Of a stretch of 64,000 nucleotides of DNA, positions 33,639-41,901 are shown piece by piece. Where the stretch lies: NCBI GenBank assembly GCA_934589525.1, contig CAKTOB010000008.1:1-64000 (forward strand). Direction: 5' to 3'. Positions within the stretch are counted from its first letter, which is position 1. Each line of letters starts with the position of its first letter. This DNA comes from an uncultured Oscillospiraceae bacterium (GTDB taxonomy: Bacteria; Bacillota; Clostridia; Oscillospirales; Oscillospiraceae). The translations under genes and the position numbers were made by a program. The notes beneath the pieces are model-generated. The model did no database searches. It saw only the letters and a list, made by a program, of their open reading frames with translations, and had not been told where the DNA came from.

Positions 33639-34469
33639 ATGGAATTGATTACGGCCTCTTTGGAACTAGCAAAAGAAACTGCAGAAGAAGTCGCAAAAGA
33701 AACAGTGAAAGTAGCAGAAGGTGTAGCACGGTTTGGAAAAGTTGATGAGACAATCGAAGCAGCTAATTTGGGTAAAGCGAGTGTTTATAATAGTGAAAGC
33801 CAAATCAGCTTTGGGAGTCTGGCAAATGGCGAGTTCAAAAAAAACAAGAACTACTTAAAGTGGAAGAATGGAATTAATATTGGAGAGGTAAATAGAGGTT
33901 GGATTGAAGAACTGACTAACGAAATTGCGGCTATTTATGGAAATGACAATATTACCGTCTCAAAACGATACGGTATGAATAACGCAGGTATCAATACCTA
34001 TCTTGGGCGACTTGCTTATGACCCCGAATACCTGAGAAAAGCCGGAAATGAGTACGGGATGGATACCATCCTTGGAACGCTGTCACACGAAGTTGGACAT
34101 AGAGTTGTTTATAATATTGGACTGGAGAATGAAATTACACTCTATGAGAATGAAGCTTGCGCGGATTATATTGCAGGTTTGACGGCACGTCTGTGTAAGT
34201 TGGATAGCACACATAGACTTGCTTGGTATAATGGTGGTTCGGAGGTAACGCTTGATGGAGTGCATCCTGGAAAATCAGTTCGCATGGAGGCGTTTACAAG
34301 AGGACTGACTAGAATTGATAGGGGCAAGGAGGCAACAATGTTGAAAACATTTGAGGCATTTTCCCCTTATGATTTAGAAGGTGTTTACCAGAATGCTGAA
34401 ATGCTAAAAGACATTCTCTACCAAGATGTAATCGTTCCACTGAGAACCGGCGAAATCAAAAAAGTATAA
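33639..34469 (+). CDS. HExxH zincin of the island, copy 2
   Basis: 276 residues. N-terminal amphipathic Ala/Glu/Lys helix (LAKETAEEVAKETVKVAEG) followed by VARFGKVDE, resembling the N-terminus of the preceding zincin (TAE..., ending in FG). Zinc motif SHEVGH (H150, E151, H154), with NEACADYIAG about 20 residues later, a spacing and motif like M48-type gluzincins (E..AD). No signal peptide. GGGGGGATATAT precedes ATG 33639. It has its own promoter and terminator. The two zincins otherwise share little sequence, suggesting variable catalytic domains on a common N-terminal module. Confidence 0.78.
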   Translation: MELITASLELAKETAEEVAKETVKVAEGVARFGKVDETIEAANLGKASVYNSESQISFGSLANGEFKKNKNYLKWKNGINIGEVNRGWIEELTNEIAAIYGNDNITVSKRYGMNNAGINTYLGRLAYDPEYLRKAGNEYGMDTILGTLSHEVGHRVVYNIGLENEITLYENEACADYIAGLTARLCKLDSTHRLAWYNGGSEVTLDGVHPGKSVRMEAFTRGLTRIDRGKEATMLKTFEAFSPYDLEGVYQNAEMLKDILYQDVIVPLRTGEIKKV

Positions 34470-34481
34470 TCCAGCTTTGCC

Positions 34482-34527
34482 AAGAAGCAATGTTGATGGT
34501 ACTGTACCGAAGCATTGCTTCTTTTTC
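34482..34527 (+). terminator. Terminator at the right end of the island
   Basis: AAGAAGCAATG / CATTGCTTCTT stem (34482-34492, 34513-34523), the right arm running into T5. Confidence 0.85.
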
Positions 34528-34644
34528 GTATACTATAATTATACTTTTCAGAAGCTTATACAAATCTGGGCTTTAGCATATTCCATATTCATGATACGTT
34601 GTACAACTAACTCTGTTATTACTCAGTTACAGGAGGTACCCACT

Positions 34645-35625
34645 ATGGCTGATCACAACTATCTTCAGGAAAAATTCTATCAGGAAAGCAAGCTGCGGTA
34701 TAAGATCGCCTCTCCCCAGGAACTGACCGGCGAAATGGCGGTCCAATGGCTGCGGGAGCAGTCTTTTAAGCAAGGGTGGAGGCAATGCAGACGGCCGGAC
34801 TCCTGCGTGTTTCTGGCCGGCTTTTATTACGAGGACTCTGGGGTCCGGGAAATTCAAGTGCCCCAGGGGCTTTGGAACGAAGCGAAAGCTCTGATGAAGC
34901 AATTTGGCCTTACCGCTGCGGATGTCTGGGGGGCGGATACGCAGGTGATGCCCTTAGAGGAGGCTCCTAGTTCCCGTGCATACTGGTGTGTGACCCATCA
35001 GCTCTACTTTGGGTCGAAGTGTACCCGGCAGTTTTCCAGGAGTTGTGACCAGGAGATCCCTTTGTGGGGTACTGTCATCCGGGCAACGCCCAGGGACGAA
35101 TTCCGGAACGGGCATATTTTCCGCGGTTGGCTGATGGAGCTGCCGGAGGAACGATTTGATCCGGAGCAAAAGGGGTATCTGCTGTCCTCCGCCATTGCGG
35201 CAGATATGCTTCAGTTTGCTCTGGACCGGCAGCTGGAACCGGAGTTTATGAGCACGGAGCTGGAAGAGCTTCCCAGGCATCTTTCCTTTGAGCAGATCGA
35301 GCCCAGGACCTTCTTTGTGATCCCGGAGCTGATCCGCCGGGGATTTGAAAAAGGATATTCCTTCCAGCAAATGCTTTCTATTTGCCGGGGCGCCATCCAC
35401 TGCTTTACGGCGTACCCCGGTCAGCTCCCCATTGACTATGTAGAAGCCCAATTCCCGGAGTGCTATCGGGTCATTGAAACCATGCACCACCATCAGGAGG
35501 CGCTGCAGGCAGGCCGTCCCCCGGAGCAGCGGGAGCCGGAGGCCATTTTGTGGGACGGCCAGCTCCGGATTCACAATCTGGTCCGATATGGAACCAGCTT
35601 GGCCTATGAGAACGGAGGTGCTTAA
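34645..35625 (+). CDS. Hypothetical protein, 326 residues
   Basis: Soluble, Glu/Gln/Arg-rich protein, GC-rich like the core genome and unlike the island just upstream. Visible blocks: an N-terminal helix YLQEKFYQESKLRYKI, WRQCRRPDSCVFLAGFYYED, a Cys/His-containing stretch (WCVTHQLYFGSKCTRQFSRSCDQE), and EARFPEC-like helices near the C-terminus. No family recognised. AGGAGGT lies 7 nt before ATG 34645; the longer upstream frame crosses the island terminator and is not used. First gene of the 34.6-42.7 kb accessory patchwork. Confidence 0.7.
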   Translation: MADHNYLQEKFYQESKLRYKIASPQELTGEMAVQWLREQSFKQGWRQCRRPDSCVFLAGFYYEDSGVREIQVPQGLWNEAKALMKQFGLTAADVWGADTQVMPLEEAPSSRAYWCVTHQLYFGSKCTRQFSRSCDQEIPLWGTVIRATPRDEFRNGHIFRGWLMELPEERFDPEQKGYLLSSAIAADMLQFALDRQLEPEFMSTELEELPRHLSFEQIEPRTFFVIPELIRRGFEKGYSFQQMLSICRGAIHCFTAYPGQLPIDYVEAQFPECYRVIETMHHHQEALQAGRPPEQREPEAILWDGQLRIHNLVRYGTSLAYENGGA

Positions 35626-35893
35626 TTATGCAATCTTCGTGGGGAAGCGTACATCCGAATCACTGAGGTCCGGAGTTCGTATTTTTGCCCCCCAGAAGAA
35701 CATACTTTTGGGGAAGTTGCTGATTATAACCTTCTTTTTTGGGATAAATTCTGCTTAGTTTGTAGTCTGAGAGGGAAATGTGATCCTAAAAAGGAACTGT
35801 ATGTTCTACTTTGGTCGCTCCCCTCGGAACACAAATTTCACTGTGAAAAGTATTGGCTTGCTTGCATGTCGCCAAAGAAAGGAGATGGTGCTT

Positions 35894-36155
35894 ATGGCTC
35901 ACTGGATCATCGACATCCACACCCACATCATCCCCGCCGTAGACGATGGCGCGGATGACCAAAATATGTCCCTTTTAATGCTCCTCCGGGCCAAGGAACA
36001 GGGAATCACCCATATATTCGCCACACCCCACAGCAGCGCTTTTGCTGAAGTGGCTGTACGAAAATACCAAACGCAGCTATGCGGATGCAATTGGAGTCGA
36101 GAATGCAGAACAACTGCTGTGCACGGCGGCAAATAAGAGAAGGAATGGAGGATAA
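35894..36155 (+). pseudogene. PHP/CpsB-type phosphatase, copy 1: internal deletion plus frameshift
   Basis: The first about 50 codons (IDIHTHIIPAVDDGADDQ ... FATPHSSAF) match the intact gene at 39561. The sequence then jumps at about 36044 to the region matching that gene's C-terminus (LKWLYENT..SYADAIGVENAEQLL), now in another frame, ending at TAA 36153-36155. About 160 codons are missing. GGAG lies upstream of ATG 35894. The 35626-35893 gap before it holds no recognisable gene. Confidence 0.85.
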
Positions 36156-36159
36156 CCAT

Positions 36160-37038
36160 ATGTACCTAAATCTATCTCAGGAATTTCCCAGACTATGGGA
36201 TCAATTTGAACAACAGATGAACCTGAAATTCTTGGAGGGCTTTCGGGCAGGTGAACTTTCACCTTCCGCAGCACATCTCCATCCCCTGTCAAACCTCTAT
36301 GACACAGTAGGCTGGAATTACTGGAAATACAGTGCTGCTGCGGCTCCGTGGTTTCAGCAGTTTGAAGAACACTTTTTTGAGAGTCGGTACTATGAGTTCG
36401 AGAAAAAATACTATCGGTATAGCGAACTTGATGCAATGGTAGCAGAACGGCTTTCTCAGTTGCCGGGCAACGCAGTACCGCAGGTATATACGCAGATTTT
36501 GAAGACCTGCATGGATGCCAGAAAGCAGGAAATCCAAAAGGATCTTCAGTACCTGGAAAATCAGCTGAAGGAGCCTGTTCCTTATACATTGACACTGGAA
36601 GATGGAAAAGAACGGCTGAATCTTTCTTTGAAATTTGAGAGTGCCTACAGAAAGGACCACTATTCTACAGCTTTAGAAAGCTACGCCTTCACTTTTCATA
36701 AGAGGACCTATCCGAACGTATCCGCACTGCGGAAAGAAGAGGTCATGGACCTCACAAAGGATATCTCCATCTGCAAGGACGCCTATGGAGAGCAAGACCT
36801 TATAATCTATACAAGAATCCCGACCTTCGATTCCGGCGACCGGGAGTGGGACAGCAGAATTTTGAAGTTCCTGATTTTTGACGGACAAGCAATCAACCTG
36901 GTAGTTCTGCGCGGCGGCTATCAAATTGCGCATCTGACATTTTATGAAACCCTTCTTTCGGCGGACTGCCGCTTGAAAGCATATTTCGATAAGCTGGGCT
37001 GGCCCACGAAGGGGATCGACTGGCAGGAGGAGCAATGA
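36160..37038 (+). CDS. Hypothetical protein, 292 residues
   Basis: Soluble protein with an N-terminal helical half (LWDQFEQQMNLKFLEGFRAGELSPSA; RYSELDAMVAERLSQLPGN) and a beta-rich C-terminal half (LNLSLKFESAYRKDHYSTALESYAFTF; LIIYTRIPTFDSGDREWD). No family recognised. Start at 36160 because GGAGG lies 8 nt upstream; an ATG at 36145 sits right behind AGAAGG. Directly follows the broken PHP copy, suggesting co-mobilisation or fusion of the transcription unit. Confidence 0.7.
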   Translation: MYLNLSQEFPRLWDQFEQQMNLKFLEGFRAGELSPSAAHLHPLSNLYDTVGWNYWKYSAAAAPWFQQFEEHFFESRYYEFEKKYYRYSELDAMVAERLSQLPGNAVPQVYTQILKTCMDARKQEIQKDLQYLENQLKEPVPYTLTLEDGKERLNLSLKFESAYRKDHYSTALESYAFTFHKRTYPNVSALRKEEVMDLTKDISICKDAYGEQDLIIYTRIPTFDSGDREWDSRILKFLIFDGQAINLVVLRGGYQIAHLTFYETLLSADCRLKAYFDKLGWPTKGIDWQEEQ

Positions 37039-37077
37039 GCAAATCAGGGCCTGGTAAAGAGACCGGAGGATCATATT

Positions 37078-37710
37078 ATGAGCACTACAGCATTTCATCC
37101 TGATAAAATGTATACCTATCTGCGGGGCTTTGCCTCCGGTGCCGGGATGCGGGAGACGCTGAAAGCGCTCTCCTTTGCCCGGGAAAAGCACAGCGGTCAG
37201 CTCCGTAAAAGTGGGGAACCTTACATTGTCCATCCGCTGATGATGGCCTGCAACGCCGTCAGCATTGGTATTCGGGATGATGCCGTAATTGCGACCATCC
37301 TCCTGCACGATGTCTGTGAGGACTGCGGTGTCAGTTTGGCAGAGTTGCCCGTAAGTGAGCCTATAAAACGGGCCGTTGACCTGATGACGTTCCGGGTCAT
37401 GGAGGGCGAAAACAAGGAGATCGCCAAAAACCGCTACTACAATCTCCTGCTGCAGTGCCGTGAAGCTACGCTGACCAAGCTGATTGACCGATGCCACAAT
37501 GTTTCCAGTATGGCAGGTACTTTCTCTGTGGAAAAGCTGAAAGCTTACATTGAGGAGACCCGGCACTACGTTCTTCCTCTGCTGAGAAAGGCAAAAATCC
37601 TTTATCCGGAGGATGCCGATGTACTATTTGTGCTGAAATACCACATGGTCAGTGTTGTGGATTCCATCGACACCACCATTCAGGTTTTTGAAAAGGAAAG
37701 TCAAAGCTGA
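37078..37710 (+). CDS. HD-domain small alarmone hydrolase-like protein
   Basis: 210 residues. The N-terminal two thirds match the hydrolase domain of RelA/SpoT: ALSFAREKHSGQLRKSGEPYIVHPLMMA with the metal His, then ATILLHDVCEDCG giving the HD motif, and LTKLIDRCHNVSSM with the downstream D. There is no synthetase or TGS domain, so it resembles stand-alone (p)ppGpp hydrolases (SAH/Mesh1-like). It probably removes pyrophosphate from alarmones; action on other nucleotides is possible. GGAGG precedes ATG 37078. Confidence 0.85.
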   Translation: MSTTAFHPDKMYTYLRGFASGAGMRETLKALSFAREKHSGQLRKSGEPYIVHPLMMACNAVSIGIRDDAVIATILLHDVCEDCGVSLAELPVSEPIKRAVDLMTFRVMEGENKEIAKNRYYNLLLQCREATLTKLIDRCHNVSSMAGTFSVEKLKAYIEETRHYVLPLLRKAKILYPEDADVLFVLKYHMVSVVDSIDTTIQVFEKESQS

Positions 37711-37790
37711 TTTGCGGCGAACTGGCGGAAAATGAACTCGTCTTTAGATTTGAATTACGCTTGTACATCCATTTATATGTATGCAGATCT

Positions 37791-37955
37791 AAGGAAACTC
37801 TGAATAAATCGTCTGCGGCTGGACAGTGGATCTTTTGCCCCCAGGCTGCGGTATGAAAAGTGGGAAATACACAAAGTATTCCTCCACTTTCCATACCTTG
37901 CCTGGGAACAAAATCTCTCACTGCCAGCTCTTGCCGATTTAATCAGAGCTTCCCT
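37791..37955. repeat. 165-bp MITE-like element with 21-bp terminal inverted repeats
   Basis: Left end 37791-37811 and right end 37935-37955 are inverted repeats matching at 18 of 21 positions (core CTCTGA.TAAATCG). The interior has no credible gene. It occupies most of the 37711-38039 gap. Probably a non-autonomous insertion-sequence derivative. Confidence 0.65.
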
Positions 37956-38039
37956 AATATATGGACTTTTAAATCATATTGATAACTTATCCAGTAGAAA
38001 AACAGAATGCCAGGTTTGAGAGTAAGGAAAGTGTATAAC

Positions 38040-38537
38040 ATGATCGACATTCATATCCAACTGATTCCCGCCGTAGACGACGGTGCCGAAGACCAGAACA
38101 TGTCCCTGCTGATGCTCCTCCGGGCCAAGGAGCAGGGGATCACCCATATATTCGCCACACCCCACAGCAGTGCCTTTGATGTGCATCCGAAGGAAGTACT
38201 GGAAGCTTTTCAAAATCTTTATGGCAAGGCCGCACAGATGCTTCCCGATATGACTCTTTATCTGGGCTGCGAGGTCTATTGCGAGGTAGAACGGATGCCG
38301 GAGGTTTTGGAAAACCTTCGGTCCGGGAAATATCCTACCATGAACGGCACCAACTATGTGCTGATGGAGTTTTCCAGATGGGTGCAGCCGGAGGCCGCAG
38401 TACCCTGCGTGAAGACTCTGGTGGAGGCGGGATATATCCCGATCATTGCGCACATGGAGCATTATCGGTATCTTCAGAACAATATGCGACTGGTGCAGCA
38501 ATTCCGGGAGCTGGGCGCAAAAATCCAGCTGAATTAG
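38040..38537 (+). pseudogene. PHP/CpsB-type phosphatase, copy 2: C-terminally truncated, metal motif altered
   Basis: 165 residues, nearly identical to residues 1-165 of the intact copy at 39561 but stopping after AKIQLN. The N-terminal metal motif reads DIHIQL instead of DIHTHI, so the second His of HxH is lost. The last about 85 residues, including the GTDAH ligand block, are missing. Almost certainly inactive. Confidence 0.85.
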
Positions 38538-38613
38538 GTGTCCATCTTTATTTTACAGTCGTCCTTTATAGGTCCTTTAGAAATTGCAGAGAAAAAGTTT
38601 AGGAGGATTACAC

Positions 38614-39453
38614 ATGGTCAAGGAAATGTGCGATGTTACGGTAACATGGCTCAATGGCAATACACAAAACTGCAGGATCAGTACGAAACACTTTGATGAT
38701 AAAGATTGGATTGTACTGATCCGGGAATATGATCATGACTATGTTATCGATGTTTCGTCAATTCGATATCTGTCTCCGGAAAAGGAGAATCCGAAGTTCT
38801 TGAGAATAAACACCGGAATCAATTTACTGGACATATCGTTTGCGGACAGCAGACAGGCAGCGGCGTGGCAGAAAGAGATCAATGACTTGAAGGCCAATGT
38901 AAAAACGGCAGAAAAAAACCAGGAAGTTCAGCCCCGCCAGCCGGAGAAAGTATCTGCCCAAATGACAGCTGACGACAAAATTGAGATTCCACTGCAGTTA
39001 AGATGGGATGTCAAACTTGCAATAGGCGAAACAGCTGCGCTGGGACCAGTCGGCTCGTTTTCCAGCATAGCAGATATTGCCAGCATTGCTGCCTGGTGGG
39101 GCTATCTTCTTGTCCGGTATGCGCAGTATTACGGTGCTGCTCTGGATAGAGTGTCGTCTGAAAAAATTTGCTCTTCGGCCCTGTTAGGAATGGGTGGCTA
39201 TTATTTTGGCTGTAAAACCGCTACAAAGCTGTTCCATCTCATTCCGGGTGCAGGCTCGATTGTAGCAATGGGTGTCTCCAGCATGACGAATATCATTTTT
39301 ACATACCGCTTTGCCATTACGCTGACCCGGATATTCAGTAAAGGCAGCGTGGATTATGCCGCACTGTCCGATTCAATCAAATGTATGTTTGCAGGCACAG
39401 CAACGGGCTTCCAGAGTGCGAAGGATATTGTCAATTTGTATTTGCACTATTGA
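38614..39453 (+). CDS. DUF697-like membrane-associated protein
   Basis: 279 residues. The N-terminal 95 residues are beta-rich with a small ligand- or PH-like look (VTVTWLNGNTQNCRISTKHF; FLRINTGINLLDISFAD). A charged linker follows, then from about 130 a Gly/Ala-rich hydrophobic region (ALGPVGSFSSIADIASIAAWWGYLLVRYAQ, LLGMGGYYFGCKT, LIPGAGSIVAMGVSSMTNIIFTYRFAITLTRIF) resembling the DUF697 domain that accompanies small GTPases. No GTPase lies next to it. AGGAGGATTACAC precedes ATG 38614. Confidence 0.65.
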   Translation: MVKEMCDVTVTWLNGNTQNCRISTKHFDDKDWIVLIREYDHDYVIDVSSIRYLSPEKENPKFLRINTGINLLDISFADSRQAAAWQKEINDLKANVKTAEKNQEVQPRQPEKVSAQMTADDKIEIPLQLRWDVKLAIGETAALGPVGSFSSIADIASIAAWWGYLLVRYAQYYGAALDRVSSEKICSSALLGMGGYYFGCKTATKLFHLIPGAGSIVAMGVSSMTNIIFTYRFAITLTRIFSKGSVDYAALSDSIKCMFAGTATGFQSAKDIVNLYLHY

Positions 39454-39560
39454 TTGCGAACCCAAATGGGGTAGCTTATACCGCTGTTGGGTATGTAAAC
39501 ACGAATGAAGATTGTATATCAGAAGAACGATGGACAACAGCAGTAAGGAAAGGGGATAAC

Positions 39561-40313
39561 ATGCTCGACATTCACACTCACATCCTTCCCGCCATAGACG
39601 ATGGCGCGGAAGACCAGAACATGTCCCTGCTGATGCTTCTCCGGGCCAAAGAGCAGGGAATCACCCATATATTCGCCACACCCCACAGCAGCGCCCTTGA
39701 TGAGCATCCGAAGGAAGTACTGGAAGCTTTTCAAAACCTTTATGGCAAGGCCGCACAGATGTTTCCTGATATGACTCTTTATCTGGGTTGCGAGGTCTAT
39801 TGCGAGGCAGAACGGATGCCGGAGGTGCTGGAAAAACTCCGCTCCGGGGAATATCCTACTATGAACGGTACGAACTATGTGCTGATGGAGTTTTCCAGAT
39901 GGGTGCAGCCAGAGGCCGCAGTATCCTGTGTGAAGACTCTGGTGGAGGCGGGATATATCCCGATCATTGCGCACATGGAGCATTATCGGCACCTTCAGAA
40001 CAATATGCAACTGGTGCAGCAATTCCGGGAGCTGGGCGCAAAAATCCAGCTGAATGTGGGAAGCCTGTTCGATGAAATGGACGAGACTACCAAAGCCTGG
40101 GCAAGGCGGCTGGTGCTGGAGCAGCAGGCGGACTTCCTGGGTACCGATGCCCACCGGACCTATTATCGTCCGCCCAGTGCGGAAATGGGGCTGAAGTGGA
40201 TGTATGAAAATACCGAATGCGCTTATGCGGAGGCTATTGCCTTCGAGAACGCAGAACAGTTGCTGTGTAGGAGGGAAGAACATGACTGTACCCGCAATCG
40301 AATTGACTCTTGA
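39561..40313 (+). CDS. CpsB/YwqE-like PHP-domain phosphatase, intact copy
   Basis: 250 residues of the PHP family. Metal motifs: DIHTHILPAIDDG at the N-terminus, FATPHSSA at about 45, YLGCEVYC, PIIAHMEHYR, LNVGSL, and FLGTDAHRT near 200. CpsB/CapC/YwqE enzymes are Mn-dependent tyrosine phosphatases controlling capsule-synthesis kinases. No capsule kinase or polymerase gene is seen nearby, so the target may be different. Two broken copies (35894, 38040) lie upstream. The 3' end overlaps the DUF1810 gene by 32 nt. Confidence 0.9.
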   Translation: MLDIHTHILPAIDDGAEDQNMSLLMLLRAKEQGITHIFATPHSSALDEHPKEVLEAFQNLYGKAAQMFPDMTLYLGCEVYCEAERMPEVLEKLRSGEYPTMNGTNYVLMEFSRWVQPEAAVSCVKTLVEAGYIPIIAHMEHYRHLQNNMQLVQQFRELGAKIQLNVGSLFDEMDETTKAWARRLVLEQQADFLGTDAHRTYYRPPSAEMGLKWMYENTECAYAEAIAFENAEQLLCRREEHDCTRNRIDS

Positions 40314-40722
40314 ACGCTTCCGGAAGGCCCACGAAGAATCTTATGAGACGGCATTAGCGGAGATTCGCTCCGGCAGGAAAAGAAGTCACTGGATCTGGTA
40401 TATTTTCCCGCAGATACAGGGATTAGGGCACAGTGCGGTTGCTCAGTATTACGCTATTCAGAGCGCGGCAGAGGCGAAAGCCTACTGGAATGATCCTGTC
40501 CTTTCTGCACATCTGGTGGAGATTTCTTCTGAACTTTTGAAACAGGATGGAGCGGTGGAAGCCATTATGGGGTATCCCGACAATCTGAAACTGCGCTCTT
40601 GCATGACGCTTTTTTACTTAATCAGTGGAGAATCAATATTCAGACAGGTTTTGGACAAATTCTATGGCGGTTCTATGGATGATGAAACGGAGAAAATTCT
40701 AAATAAACTGGAGGCAACATGA
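40282..40722 (+). CDS. DUF1810 family protein
   Basis: 146 residues. Family signature: RSGRKRSHWIWYIFPQIQGLGHS near residue 30, YAIQSAAEAKAYW, and LRSCMTLFYLISG toward the C-terminus. Function is unsettled. Start 40282 has AGGAGGGAAGAAC upstream and lies inside the end of the PHP gene. ATGA overlap with the next gene indicates translational coupling. Confidence 0.88.
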   Translation: MTVPAIELTLERFRKAHEESYETALAEIRSGRKRSHWIWYIFPQIQGLGHSAVAQYYAIQSAAEAKAYWNDPVLSAHLVEISSELLKQDGAVEAIMGYPDNLKLRSCMTLFYLISGESIFRQVLDKFYGGSMDDETEKILNKLEAT

Positions 40723-41849
40723 AAAAGAAGCGTCTTCTGATTCCGGGACTGCTTATCCTGGCAGCCCTGCTTTTCCCTGGCTGCGCCAAGACCGCCTCCC
40801 GGCCCCACGCCCACACCTGGGAAAACCGGAAATGCGTGAACTGCGGGGAAGAAAAAGAAATCCATCGGCTTGGGAACTGGGAATATGTCCTCTGGGAAGA
40901 GGAAGAAACCATGGAAATCGTATCCTTTCCGGAAACCGACGAGAAGGTATTCTTTCGTGATCTGCCGGAGAGGATTTCCAAAGTACGGATTGGGGATGGG
41001 ATTACGTCCATTCCGGCTTATGCTTTTGCGGGCTGTGAAACCCTTGTGGATGTAACACTTCCCCGGACGGTCCGCACCATTGGTAAGGGGGCCTTTGGTC
41101 AGTGCGTGAACCTGACGCAGATCAACATCCCGGAAGGAGTCACGTCTATTGGCGACAGTGCCTTCCTCATGTGCAGCAGTCTGACCCGGCTCACCATCCC
41201 GGACAGCGTCACATCCATAGAAGGCAATCCCTTTCGGCATCTGGCTGCGGAAATCCTGGTTTCCTCCGATAATCCCACATTTTCTGTGGTAGATGGGGTC
41301 GTTTTTAATAAGGATGGCACCCGGCTGATCGCCTGTCCCTGTAATAAGGCGGGGGCCTATGAGATCCCGCAAGGCGTTCTGGAAATCGGAACCCACGCCT
41401 TTGAAAATTGCAATGACCTGACGGCTGTGACCATACCGGAAAGCGTTGTCTCCATAGAGGGAAATCCCTTTGACTTTGCCCAGCTGGAGTTGAAGCTGGC
41501 TCCGGAGAATCCTGATTTTTCTCTTATAGACGGCGTACTGTTTGATAAAGCCGGCACCAAGCTGCTCGTCTACCCCTGCGGCAGACCGGGAGACACCTAT
41601 GCGGTTCCGGAAGGAACGACGGAAATCGGAGCGTTCGCCTTTGCCGGATGTCAGCAGCTCTCCGAAGTGACGATTCCGGAGAGCGTCACGGCGATTGAAT
41701 CAGATTCCTTCTGGAACTGCGACAATCTACGGCTCTATGTTTGGGACGAGTCCTATGCCCAGCAATACGCCCGGGAGCGTCGCATGGATTTCTTCTGCAT
41801 TCTGCCGGATATGGGGCCTGTGATCGATGAGTCGGATGTGTTGGATTAA
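40719..41849 (+). CDS. BspA-type leucine-rich-repeat lipoprotein
   Basis: 376-residue surface lipoprotein (lipobox LLFPGCAK at about 22). A short HxHTW...CVNCGEE segment follows, then at least five LRR_5/BspA repeats from about residue 95 with the pattern ITSIPAYAFAGCETLVDVTLP. Two longer insertions contain VVDGVVFNKDGTRLIACP and LIDGVLFDKAGTKLLVYP, typical of this family. Adhesion or host-surface binding is usual; ligand unknown. ATGA overlap with the DUF1810 gene. Confidence 0.9.
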   Translation: MKKKRLLIPGLLILAALLFPGCAKTASRPHAHTWENRKCVNCGEEKEIHRLGNWEYVLWEEEETMEIVSFPETDEKVFFRDLPERISKVRIGDGITSIPAYAFAGCETLVDVTLPRTVRTIGKGAFGQCVNLTQINIPEGVTSIGDSAFLMCSSLTRLTIPDSVTSIEGNPFRHLAAEILVSSDNPTFSVVDGVVFNKDGTRLIACPCNKAGAYEIPQGVLEIGTHAFENCNDLTAVTIPESVVSIEGNPFDFAQLELKLAPENPDFSLIDGVLFDKAGTKLLVYPCGRPGDTYAVPEGTTEIGAFAFAGCQQLSEVTIPESVTAIESDSFWNCDNLRLYVWDESYAQQYARERRMDFFCILPDMGPVIDESDVLD

Positions 41850-41901
41850 AGGATGGGGCAACGACGAGTACTACGAAGGGGACAGGAGCTGATGACGTTC
41901 T

